Shown piece after piece: positions 35,101-40,191 of a stretch of 41,065 bases of DNA. The notes beneath the pieces are model-generated. The model was not told where the DNA came from. It did not search any database and was given only the letters and a program-made list of their open reading frames with translations. A program made the translations under genes and the position numbers. Numbering within the stretch: the stretch's first letter is position 1; every line of letters starts with the position of its first letter. Source of the stretch: Paludibacteraceae bacterium. GTDB taxonomy: Bacteria > Bacteroidota > Bacteroidia > Bacteroidales > Paludibacteraceae. The DNA is taken from positions 1 through 41,065 of the forward strand of contig CAJOCN010000009.1 of the NCBI GenBank assembly GCA_905233255.1, in the 5' to 3' direction.

Positions 35101-36028
35101 CACCGTCATAGTACGAGGAATTGAGATCGGCATAAGCGCGGCGTGATACTTTCAGTACATAAGGAGGGTTTTCCCGACCCATGAGATTGAGTTGGGCGGG
35201 CGTGAGATCGGCTACATCGGTGCGCTCACGGTTGAGACTACCGCTGCGTGGCACAAACGAAGATATACTGTCATTGACACCACGCCCCGTAGCGCGCTCA
35301 TAATACTGGCTATTATACACATCATCTACAGTAAATGAGATTGCGGTCTTGCCGTCATTGCTCCTCGTCCAACTGAAATTATCAAGAGTCGGGTCGAGTA
35401 CCGCCGGTAAGATGTCGTTCAACTCGCCCTGCTCAAAGCGATAAGATTTGTCATAGTTATTACCATCCCACCACACATTCAAACGCAGACCGAGGCCTTT
35501 GTTCTTGTTGTTGTGGATATAGTTAAACACCGTCTGGCTATATACGATATTGAAATAGGCGTACTGGTCGTCGCCATCATTCACTTGCCGTTTCTGCAAG
35601 AAATAGGCGTTACAATCGTTAAAGGACTCCACACGGTCGAAATGGCACTCATACTCGAAGGTCTTTTTCCATCTCTTGTAATTATCTACGTCCTTCATGT
35701 GAATGGTTACCAAGGGTATATCATTCTGTCCGTCAGCGGTCAGATAGACCGTCACCGCTCCGGCAAGGTAGTTATCACCGGAAGGCAGATGGAACTCGTT
35801 CCACGCACGGAAACTGAAAGCAATGATACCTTGTGCTCGCTGAAAGCCAACCATACCATCTCCGTACGTGTTATCATACGAGCCGGCGTTATAAAACTCA
35901 AAGGCATGGTCAAACCGGAAGTTGTCGCCCCACTTGCAATACTTGTCGTTGGGTGTCCAGCCGTAACCGGCATACAGGGTTCCCGCTGCACATACCAGTG
36001 CAAGGAGAAGAGTAGATAATCGTTTCAT
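26126..36028 (-). CDS. giant secreted LamG/FN3 multidomain protein
   Basis: A 3300-residue protein with a signal peptide (MKRLSTLLLALVCAAGTLYA). Domains in rough order: an N-terminal beta-rich region; two FN3-like domains (about 450-640); a carboxypeptidase regulatory-like domain (about 650-680) with a LamG/concanavalin-like domain inserted after it (about 700-870); a second regulatory-like domain (about 970-1050); a helical, probably coiled-coil stretch (about 1595-1755); two more LamG domains (about 2255-2410 and 2455-2620); a C-terminal part with the paired signatures WNWISLNVNP and GWTWIGYLPL (about 2955 and 3050); and the shared tail (RKILVNGILYILRNGEKY). No enzyme motif was found. It looks like a very large surface or extracellular adhesin. 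Two heptamer arrays add SQMSNVNSQMSN and KSQMSNLKSQISN. It follows the fimbrillin-like gene by 12 bases. Confidence 0.82.
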   Translation of the reverse strand: MKRLSTLLLALVCAAGTLYAGYGWTPNDKYCKWGDNFRFDHAFEFYNAGSYDNTYGDGMVGFQRAQGIIAFSFRAWNEFHLPSGDNYLAGAVTVYLTADGQNDIPLVTIHMKDVDNYKRWKKTFEYECHFDRVESFNDCNAYFLQKRQVNDGDDQYAYFNIVYSQTVFNYIHNNKNKGLGLRLNVWWDGNNYDKSYRFEQGELNDILPAVLDPTLDNFSWTRSNDGKTAISFTVDDVYNSQYYERATGRGVNDSISSFVPRSGSLNRERTDVADLTPAQLNLMGRENPPYVLKVSRRAYADLNSSYYDGAHGGPRSPFVGPRSDWKTIRIPALYLPQEIDLSHKGGDTIYTAFKIPKKAYGEEEDQSAIIIEYSTDPNFGSFETVREDFNTTNRNQETTYKVGLPIPQKMFNQGRKTFYVRFSREFVNHATTCTTESILINTNLRKLSAVNADDKGGKIEVSWTHEGDYEGIWTSDMFYRVLYNVNGTPYQKDYPDRNLTSVELTEGIPTCQRIEYTVQVCTAMRTISSMTSEPSSMAPTRQAVITSLTATKGDSNNRVRLQWTVPKDKNDFSYFSIKRGVRGDSVGTTLVPQMPMNKSLTTFSYEDNSMELGTYYNYTVTGYRECDGEVSPMSSLTETGFALPYGVITGQITYDGRQGVPGVLVTATTDEEVPYPQKVYFDTLQHAQKATYFRTLKPTNTNYIKGPSFSSTHGTAMFWLRVAAHDREVWTPLLRIEGKLDIQLRQEGSIKVVCGGKDKDNIPTEVLALNEWYHVAVTYTTDTFAISLNGKEVARRKFVPWNYTESKIGDSDSKSYEMADVRVYNYCMDTTEIQSTALQIPLKGNETGLELYYSACEEGNEVHDLSGHGRDLNIRGLSFGQLLNTDSIPEKVNIRTVNDSTRANYTAYTKSDGTYVITGIPYREAGTYYKVVPTLGTHEFAPANRPLYFNNNTNTHNNVNFTDRTSVKVSGAIYYEGTDYPVEGALLNVDGAPCIVGGVPVVTNAEGQFSILVPMGEHYITATKKGHTFAYNGRYPEDPGNAGVTHEFLHDINDLRFYDNTKLLLVGRVAGGDEEMHKPHGMHLGKATIGSAIITLQASEIYSLNTDSVERVWAQPKDSIAAAGKAVTSAFGTDLSHNVVIYTDSVTGEYTALLPPLTYKVKSIVIPSNEDYRFNPLSYNPIELGARAGQPLLQDTLLLDSTTVRRVNYHLAFDAPYYVQPVLTVTDAMRTDLAFGEEWLQWVDEQEKQHMVPSFTVDSATGKPDYRMTYPIFRQGGAYRWRLKITETYVNRDNAAHPVTTVLPWKNGIVTVKSELGNRIAAERDTIMPLGEDSTEMINFKRGETIVLGENQIALDSTGQGLYQFRASDPNITKPYTLGVQMSYTNVYGTRNYSWTENGKFYGVVLGSITNGSDIITNGPDDIFYILRNAPGGGSTVSATKGSTFTKTYNNTSTVHGGITADFKFGFGDAGTLLDWEKTIVTQYVSLMYMGEKYNLGANIAYTGNRAKSTSQTIVNSLTETVSTTPGLTGAAGDIFVGQATNEVFSNSRRVGIQRDPNDSTRYFISDFDGFILGKQFGTQFVYTQNHIETKLLPDLIRKRNELLQYADSAAIARYRNNDTTALVNTSDKMKYFTWLLPGNPGYGVDTTYVAVPPKPVPGGKLHVEKDMVHYYNEQVRQWKELMAHNEKMKVMCLQRTSAFKQDQYDQAIKQVDRVREVMNELHSARAKMAAVAQYDIEGLKEFNKNSSYGDGKQYKGFSKGEVERLLKTYNDNDRRAKKLLDTLTSENLDTLKLNISDYYRGGYLMRNISLSPGGSIALGKTNSLAKGDNLTITHDGTFSLSGATGVDFGYFGLIFNGNGNVGGGTTAASGSDTNESFSSNITLAMNATSSMSFDMYAAPDGFAPIFFVRGGATSCPYIDEERTKYYEAGRYVLTTSTAAIDKPYLYLRQGSSSMQNDLPVGASAYFTLGMTNQSAISNSAGVYKLRPIDKHTGSQLGAVLEVNGTPLTSAGITYALPAGDSTFVSLRVYQSNPEVMRYDSIGLELISDCDPTRRSELWLTVSYRYSCSDINLTLDNTLLNTQTKSILGKDTVELSGEISGLLPDYSALYGVRLQYKRGEGEWSTLRTWRKGITVRDKEGNYPMPHAEHFRFNIPMPDKDYADGTYQVRAVTVCKPAAEEEVCRESETFTVIKDVARPEPISTPTPADGVLRNGSDISVTFTKDIQPTRVLATNISVTGELNGHDLRHSVGLQLGGQKAATQATLRLGASDFTIETWINYSVAGELMNIGGDKFRLSLTEDGKLSVQMDTTTITTTTPMPKNKWVFLALSYSCATTGNKLNASIAYDEVTDSLMTDITVPNINTKAALQLGGGSAIATLHDLTIWSVARSMITSLSERSRSKVPSTPGLMAYWPMSEGYGPVAAEHVHARHIATGDNAWWIAGENYSAVLDGTNALRVPVSEVGIAAVDDYVLDFWVNANSDGTILRNGDTTLVFSVKDAQLSVAINGVTRKTIPLALGTWHFVALNVRRSGFTSVILDERVVYQYMDGYTTPRLGDFVTIGEGLTGAFDELCIARASVTNELLLLSAHFRLHGNETGLVAYYPFEKDSIDSGNQHMTVPTLEDRCKNALNKQTAQWSNSQMSNVNSQMSNTNHPALVEARPVEPVPFTFTASDRQITIKLNDQQMAPARVEGCNLRVEVSNVVDEHGNYSAPICWDLYVQRNSLLWGDNYAAVTKDELDEQSFELTMLNNGSEIQSWQITNIPAWLQLNAASGVIRPQSELTITATLPASLAAGYYTDILLLTGNDGIAEPCLIEAFVLAPEPDWKVNVNTYEATGNIIARLSLPAGVAQSEHDIIAAFVNNECIGIARPQYIGIYDAWYVMMTVYGDEKTPAQTPIQFRLWNAESGITYSSVNVRPAPFRFSPNMVKGTLADPVVLEVTNHLQQTLALQPSWNWISLNVNPVSVRTENVFQPVLGDISYVKDKDSFFSISNATTYGGTLKVMGVTSSYRVKALHATTLTVEGTAVNCAQTPIYINKGWTWIGYLPLQTMSVADALADIAPVSGDLVKSKTAFAVYDGAQWVGTLTRMTPGEGYMYQSHAPEGFTFHYPEVSALHSLRAPMRTNVKSQMSNLKSQISNVFTPVTDPYSGNMSIIARVMNGNEPVHGVEVGVFAGDECRGAATEDGYMVNDRMVNDLGYWFLTVAGDESTRLTIKVYDPATGETITVQQTLTYTDDATLGTLDEPYIIQLNAAEGIDQVDASATLGGYRKILVNGILYILRNGEKYDATGKRVSVPADYR
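26611..26660. repeat. in-frame heptamer array in the giant gene (site 2)
   Basis: About six units of TTTGAGA / TTTGACA; encodes KSQMSNLKSQISN, a 7-residue peptide repeat. Confidence 0.88.
28076..28116. repeat. in-frame heptamer array in the giant gene (site 1)
   Basis: Units ATTTGAC, ATTTGAG, AATTGAC, ATTGGAC, ATTTGAG; encodes NSQMSNVNSQMSN. Confidence 0.85.
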
Positions 36029-36040
36029 TGTATAGCGATT

Positions 36041-37144
36041 TTAGGGATTTACTTTTTTTGTCAGTTTCAGTTCTGCAACGACGAACTCGCCTGCATTGAG
36101 CCGAGCCGTAGCGGTGCCGGTGTAGGTGTCCTCTCCGCTGGTGACGGTGAAGGAGTAAGTCGTTTCGTCTGCTTCGGGGAAGAGCGCTACATAGACCACC
36201 TCCGGGTTGCCGTCAGGGGAAACGGTGAGAGGGTTGCCTTCTGCCGATGTGCTTTTTTTGTCCGGTGTCACGGTTGCCGTAGAACTTGTGCCCTGCGTCA
36301 CAGTTACTCTCGCCGTCCCCGGGTAGGTGTTGGGATAGTCACCGCCGTTGTAGCTGATACTAAGCGATGTTATCGGGAGCAGTGTCCCGGGGTATTCCTC
36401 GTCCACAAAGGAGAACTTGCAGACCGTCAGCAGGTTCTGCATCTCTGCCAACTCCGCATTTGCCACTGTGGGGGTCACCTCGGTTATCGTGGCGATACCG
36501 TAGCTATGGTGATACGTGCTGGCTATTTGCTCCAACGTGCCGTTCTGATTAGCCAGGGAAATGAAGTATGTAGCCCTCAGCGGATTACCCTCCACGCTGA
36601 TAGCAGGGGCAGTAGCCTTCGGATAGACGAGCAGTATTTGGTCGCCCAACTCGCACCACACTTTGTGGTTGCTCGTGAAAGAAGCGATACTTGCCGCCCT
36701 GTCTGCTAACAATACGCCGTCGAGCTGAGCCCCGTCTGTTGGTCCGGAGGGTGTATAGGTCGCGTGGCTTATGTTACGGAAAGAAATCTCGTCGCCTGCG
36801 CTCCATATAGCATCCAGCGCACCCCCGTTCTCTGTGATCGTCGCCTGCGGGAGACGCTGAATCCCCCTCTCCTTATTAGGAGATGGTTGGGGTGAGGTTT
36901 GCACCACCAGCGTGCGGGGCTTGAGTTCCGCCTGCTGCTTGGGCTGGTCGGGGTTGTTAGTGGTGCTGCACGCCGTGCCGAGGAAAAGCAACGATGAACA
37001 GATTACCCCGATGATGACGGATTGGGTAAAGCCGCCGCCTGTGCTGTAACCGTTGATCTTCGCTTTGATGCCGCTGGCGCAGAGGATCTGCTGCGGAGTG
37101 GTTGCCACGGTTTCTGTGCGTGGCTGAGTGTAGATTTTTTTCAT
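36041..37144 (-). CDS. fimbrillin-like lipoprotein with chimeric leader
   Basis: A 367-residue protein. Residues about 90-360 resemble the fimbrillin / Mfa-like family of Bacteroidales (IWSAGDEISF, DQILLVYPKA and YVALFPEADETTYSF are typical positions). A hydrophobic segment ending LFLGTACS (about 45-60) would serve as lipoprotein signal. It is preceded by about 27 residues (MKKIYTQPRTETVATTPQQI then LCASG) that resemble the short stand-alone peptides ending in LCASG found widely in this group, so the start looks like a fusion. No other ATG is available before the lipobox. Residues about 81-92 (TSPQPSPNKERG) are the in-frame translation of a palindromic repeat. It has its own promoter at 37231-37261 and heads the unit with the giant gene. 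Confidence 0.75.
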   Translation of the reverse strand: MKKIYTQPRTETVATTPQQILCASGIKAKINGYSTGGGFTQSVIIGVICSSLLFLGTACSTTNNPDQPKQQAELKPRTLVVQTSPQPSPNKERGIQRLPQATITENGGALDAIWSAGDEISFRNISHATYTPSGPTDGAQLDGVLLADRAASIASFTSNHKVWCELGDQILLVYPKATAPAISVEGNPLRATYFISLANQNGTLEQIASTYHHSYGIATITEVTPTVANAELAEMQNLLTVCKFSFVDEEYPGTLLPITSLSISYNGGDYPNTYPGTARVTVTQGTSSTATVTPDKKSTSAEGNPLTVSPDGNPEVVYVALFPEADETTYSFTVTSGEDTYTGTATARLNAGEFVVAELKLTKKVNP

Positions 37145-37230
37145 TATTTATGTAGTCAAATATTATTAGAGTGCCGTATGTACGTGCGTAAGCATAGGAA
37201 CCCTAATTTAGCAATATGTAGAAAACTTTG

Positions 37231-37261
37231 CAAAAGTACTGCTTTTTTTTGACATACGCAA
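37231..37261 (-). promoter_or_regulatory. promoter of the fimbrillin-like/giant-protein unit
   Basis: On the minus strand TTGCGTATGTCAAAAAAAA starts at 37261 and TACTTTTG lies at 37231-37238, 20 bp after TTG. The leader to the start codon at 37144 is about 80 bases. Confidence 0.78.
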
Positions 37262-37270
37262 GTTTTTTTT

Positions 37271-37304
37271 CACTTTTCATCTTTCATTTTTCATCTTTCA
37301 TTTC
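37271..37304. repeat. heptamer array spanning the 3' end of the ATPase gene
   Basis: Units CACTTTT, CATCTTT, CATTTTT, CATCTTT, CATTTCG. The last codons of the ATPase (MKDEK and its stop) lie inside it. Confidence 0.85.
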
Positions 37305-38423
37305 GATAAAATCCCTATAGTTATCGGGATGGATGACCGTAAAAGTATGATCCGGATAGTTCTTGGCAAAGGTGTCCGTCAGACGCACTTTCCGCTCCGG
37401 ATTCCATTTGAATTCATACGCATGAAGAACGCCGTCCACATCCTCTATGTAATCTATTTCCTGTTGCTGCTGTGTACGCCAGAAATAACTCTTGCCGTAA
37501 AACTGATGGTACGCATTATGCTTGATTCGTTCGCTGATGACATAGTTCTCCCACAACGCACCTGTATCCTGCCGCAAATTCAGAGGCTTGAAATCACCAA
37601 TTAAGGCATTCCTCACTCCGTTGTCATAGAAATATACTTTGCGGCTTTTCTTCAGTTCTGAACGCACATTACGGCTGAACGAACGAAGATGGAAGATCAC
37701 GTACGATTTCTCCAACAAATCCATATAACGCTGGACGGTTAATGAGTTCAATCCTAACATTCCGCCTAATTCATTGAATGAAACTTCGCTGCCAATTTGC
37801 AGAGCCAGGGCTTGAAGCAACTGTTCTATAATCTCCGGCTTGCGCACGTCCTGAAAGGCGAATATATCTTTGTACAAATAACTACCGGCTATGTTTGTCA
37901 AAATCTCCCGTTCCTCTCCGGGATTATTGATCACATCCGGATAGCACCCATACAGCAGGCGGCGTTCCAGTAACCGCTTCTCATCTTGCGCCCCGAAATG
38001 AGCAATCAATTCCTCTGCGGACAGCGGATAGAGCACATACTCGTACTTTCTGCCCGTCAGAGGCTCGTTGATGGAGTTGGACAAATCCAATGCAGACGAA
38101 CCGGTAACAACAATCTGCTTCTCCGGGAAATTATCAATCAGCAATTTGAGTGTCAGTCCTATATTCTGCACACGCTGAGCCTCGTCAATGAGGATTAAAT
38201 CCGCGCTCCCTATTTCCGAGCGTAGTTGCGTAGAGGTGGGATTGGTGAGTTTCTGCCGTACATCCGGTTCGTCACAATTCCAATTCACAATCTTGTGTTC
38301 TCCCGAGGTCTGGAGCGCACGCAGTAATGTCGTTTTTCCGACCTGACGCGGACCGACAATAATAATTGCCTTGCCACGGAACATCCTTGTTTCTACGGTA
38401 CTCTGTAAAACTCGATTGATCAT
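37284..38423 (-). CDS. AAA ATPase with C-terminal DUF4143 nuclease-like domain
   Basis: A 379-residue protein with Walker A GPRQVGKTT (24-32), Walker B LILIDEAQ (75-82) and the sensor-like VVTGSSALDLS. The C-terminal region (about 195-370) is the DUF4143 type, with GALWENYVISERIKH and a PD-(D/E)xK-like segment (QQEIDYIEDVDG, then AYEFKWN). The cellular job of this widespread family is not known. I start it at 38423 (MINRVLQST) because the promoter at 38451-38481 lies inside the longer reading to 38513. Its extreme C-terminus MKDEK is encoded by a heptamer repeat, so the natural stop may have been replaced. Confidence 0.88.
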   Translation of the reverse strand: MINRVLQSTVETRMFRGKAIIIVGPRQVGKTTLLRALQTSGEHKIVNWNCDEPDVRQKLTNPTSTQLRSEIGSADLILIDEAQRVQNIGLTLKLLIDNFPEKQIVVTGSSALDLSNSINEPLTGRKYEYVLYPLSAEELIAHFGAQDEKRLLERRLLYGCYPDVINNPGEEREILTNIAGSYLYKDIFAFQDVRKPEIIEQLLQALALQIGSEVSFNELGGMLGLNSLTVQRYMDLLEKSYVIFHLRSFSRNVRSELKKSRKVYFYDNGVRNALIGDFKPLNLRQDTGALWENYVISERIKHNAYHQFYGKSYFWRTQQQQEIDYIEDVDGVLHAYEFKWNPERKVRLTDTFAKNYPDHTFTVIHPDNYRDFIEMKDEK

Positions 38424-38450
38424 AAAAGCACTAATTATTTTTTTCGGGTG

Positions 38451-38481
38451 CAAAGATACAACTTTTTTCTGATATAACCAA
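38451..38481 (-). promoter_or_regulatory. promoter of the ATPase gene
   Basis: On the minus strand TTG (38479-38481), 20-bp spacer containing ATCAGAAAAAAG, and TATCTTTG (38451-38458) followed by CACC. The start codon at 38423 lies about 28 bp on. Confidence 0.78.
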
Positions 38482-38560
38482 AAAATATTATATGTTTTTT
38501 TTATTATAATCAAAAATTCTTATATTTTTCATTTTTCTTAGCCACAAGGGCACGATTAAT

Positions 38561-38592
38561 TTCATTTTTCATCTTTCATTTTTCACTTTTCC
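38561..38592. repeat. intergenic heptamer array
   Basis: Units TTCATTT, TTCATCT, TTCATTT, TTCACTT, ending two bases before the -33 box of the next promoter. Confidence 0.85.
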
Positions 38593-38593
38593 C

Positions 38594-38624
38594 TTGCGTA
38601 TGTCAAAAAAAAGTACTACCTTTG
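38594..38624 (+). promoter_or_regulatory. promoter of the small winged-helix gene
   Basis: TTGCGTATGTCAAAAAAAAG begins at 38594 and TACCTTTG lies at 38617-38624, 20 bp after TTG. Confidence 0.8.
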
Positions 38625-38635
38625 CACCGGAAATA

Positions 38636-38658
38636 GCTTAGTCCTTTTCGGACCAAGC
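38636..38658. repeat. 23-bp hairpin element, copy 1
   Basis: GCTTAGTCC-TTTTC-GGACCAAGC. It sits at the very 5' end of the predicted mRNA of the winged-helix gene. One G-U pair in the stem. Copies 2 and 3 are at 39157 and 39400. Confidence 0.75.
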
Positions 38659-38697
38659 CAAAGTATTAACGCAATCATTTTATCTAATAGCAGCCAT

Positions 38698-38937
38698 ATG
38701 ATTGACAAGCAAGCCGTTCGAATCAGGCGTTTAATCACAGTAATCGGTAAGAGAACCATGACGCGACAAGGCATCATGGCAGAGTTAGACCTAAGCCAAG
38801 CCGGGCTCCGGAATTTCCGTAATAACTATCTCGGGCCGGCGATGGAGATGGGATTTGTCCGCATGGTCAAACCTGCCTCGCCGACAAGTCCCGAACAGGC
38901 TTATGCATTAACTCAAAAAGGTTTGGATGTGTTATAA
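38698..38937 (+). CDS. small winged-helix DNA-binding-type protein
   Basis: A 79-residue protein that is essentially one winged helix-turn-helix: TRQGIMAELDLSQAGLRNFR (about 22-41) for the helices and FVRMVKPASPTSPEQAYALT (about 54-73) for the wing. The same fold ends many Bacteroidota Fic and AlbA-type proteins, but here it stands alone. It has a strong promoter and a hairpin in its leader. The stop codon lies two bases from the end of a convergent gene. A role as a regulator that binds the nearby repeated palindromes is a guess from position only. Confidence 0.72.
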   Translation: MIDKQAVRIRRLITVIGKRTMTRQGIMAELDLSQAGLRNFRNNYLGPAMEMGFVRMVKPASPTSPEQAYALTQKGLDVL

Positions 38938-38939
38938 CC

Positions 38940-39341
38940 TCATCTGTTCCTATTCATATTTACGCCTAAGGAGTGCTCATCCACATCCCATCCGAACTCG
39001 TCCGTAAGCCGGATACAAAGAGCAACGCGCGAGTGGGAGCTCACGTACTGCCGGAACTCATCATCGAACCGGCAGCGTTCTTTTATGTACCTCCTCACTT
39101 GACCGTATTTCCCCTTTTCCGGCACCCCTAAAATTTCTTCTTTTTCCCTCTTGTCGGCTTGGTCCTTTTCGGACCAAGCTATTTTGTTTTCTTCTGCGTT
39201 CACGGAGGGTGTGGAGGGTGTGGAGGGTGCGGTGGGTGCGGATTTTTCGGAAGGTGCGGAGGACACAGAGGACTGTAGGGTTATTTCTCCGCCGGGGATG
39301 GTAAGGTATATTATTCCGTAATTGTAAATATTTGTTGCCAT
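38940..39341 (-). CDS. hypothetical protein with Ser/Pro/Thr-rich segment
   Basis: A 133-residue protein of unknown family. Residues about 24-46 are a flexible segment (SSAPSEKSAPTAPSTPSTPS) encoded partly by a 9-bp repeat (GGTGTGGAG on the plus strand, about 39207-39240). The charged C-terminal part (about 50-133; GKYGQVRRYIKERCRFDDEF then VALCIRLTDEFGWDVDEH) is compact and probably helical. A copy of the GCTTGGTCC hairpin lies inside the coding sequence at 39157-39179 and encodes AWSEKDQA. It has a promoter at 39358-39388 and converges on the winged-helix gene. Confidence 0.68.
   Translation of the reverse strand: MATNIYNYGIIYLTIPGGEITLQSSVSSAPSEKSAPTAPSTPSTPSVNAEENKIAWSEKDQADKREKEEILGVPEKGKYGQVRRYIKERCRFDDEFRQYVSSHSRVALCIRLTDEFGWDVDEHSLGVNMNRNR
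39157..39179. repeat. 23-bp hairpin element, copy 2 (inside a gene)
   Basis: GCTTGGTCC-TTTTC-GGACCAAGC, a perfect 9-bp inverted repeat with the same loop as copy 1. Confidence 0.8.
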
Positions 39342-39357
39342 GAATATTTTTTTTCAG

Positions 39358-39388
39358 CAAAAATACAACATTTTCCTGATTCCTGCAA
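39358..39388 (-). promoter_or_regulatory. promoter of the 133-aa gene
   Basis: On the minus strand TTG (39386-39388), 20-bp spacer, TATTTTTG (39358-39365). The start codon at 39341 is 16 bp downstream, so the leader is very short. Confidence 0.7.
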
Positions 39389-39399
39389 ATTATAATGTA

Positions 39400-39422
39400 G
39401 CTTGGTCCTAAAAGGACTAAGC
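39400..39422. repeat. 23-bp hairpin element, copy 3
   Basis: GCTTGGTCC-TAAAA-GGACTAAGC, 12 bp upstream of the -33 box of the minus-strand promoter. One G-U pair in the stem. Confidence 0.75.
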
Positions 39423-39460
39423 CGGAGCTGGAATTTTAAAGGGCGGTTAAGGGTAGAAAC

Positions 39461-39523
39461 AGAAAGTCACAGAAAGTCACAAATAAGTCACAAATAAGTC
39501 ACAAATAAGTCACAAAATGTGAC
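39461..39523. repeat. GTCAC direct-repeat array
   Basis: Two 10-bp units (AGAAAGTCAC) are followed by three 11-bp units (AAATAAGTCAC), then an inverted TGTGAC. GTCAC cores start at 39466, 39476, 39487, 39498 and 39509, about one helical turn apart. The array lies directly upstream of the promoter at 39546 and resembles an operator or iteron cluster. Confidence 0.85.
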
Positions 39524-39545
39524 TCCGACATCACAAAATTACCCC

Positions 39546-39553
39546 TACCTTTG
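39546..39553 (+). promoter_or_regulatory. -7 element for the HNH/126-aa/initiator genes
   Basis: TACCTTTG followed by CACCGG. No TTG is present 20 bp upstream, so activation through the adjoining GTCAC array is plausible. Confidence 0.6.
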
Positions 39554-39614
39554 CACCGGATTTCGTCAGTGACCGTCAACGTCGGCGGCACCTAACAACG
39601 AGTCCCATGCAATT

Positions 39615-40177
39615 ATGATTTTTGATCCCAAAACATGGCAACCTGTTGCCATTGACGCCTTCGGGCACGTGACCGCCCAAGGCACACCTACCGACCAGCC
39701 CTCGCAGTATCTGCGTATCTACACCACTGACGGCGGTATCATCACCGCCAAACGGTGCCCGACCGAAAAACCATTGTACTGCTCCCGCGACGGGCACTTT
39801 TTCTCTCTCACCGACAACGGTGCTACCCTCCGCGAGGTCAAACCGACCTACAGCCCAGGCAGATCAAAACACAGAGGCGGCAGTGCTTATCCCGCCATTC
39901 GCTGGGTCGGCAGAACCTGCCACAGCCTCATGTGGGAGACTTGGGTCGGACCGCGTACGCCCGGTATGGAGATCGACCACATCGACGGCAATATAATGGA
40001 TTGGTAACGCCCGCCGAGAACCGCAAACGCGCCAAAATCCTACGCTGCATGCGCAAGGCCGGCAACAACCCCACGAAACTCCCAGCCGCACGGCTCAAAG
40101 CCATCTTCGCCAGCTATGAGCTGATGGACGGAGACACCCAAATCATACGTGAAATGACTAAACACATAGAACTTTAA
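39615..40177 (+). pseudogene. frameshifted HNH endonuclease gene
   Basis: The first frame (39615-40007, 130 residues) holds the HNH core: GRTCHSLMWETWVG then GMEIDHIDGN, and stops at IMDW. The usual continuation, LVTPAENRKRAKILRCMRKA, is in another frame and runs on to 40177. In intact HNH_3-type proteins about ten residues separate GN from VTP; only about four remain, which suggests a small deletion that also shifted the frame, or a sequencing error. The metal-binding histidine and DH pair are present. Such free-standing HNH genes are common in phages and mobile elements, which fits the neighbouring initiator-like gene. Confidence 0.72.
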
Positions 40178-40191
40178 AACACAGACAGATT

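Noticed and set aside
38424..38513. 30-residue N-terminal extension of the AAA ATPase
   Set aside because: The promoter at 38451-38481 lies inside it, and the family normally begins near MINRVLQST.
39518..39536. CRP-type site TGTGA-N8-TCACA
   Set aside because: The spacing is 8 rather than 6 and the half site belongs to the GTCAC repeat array, so a Crp-like site is not supported.
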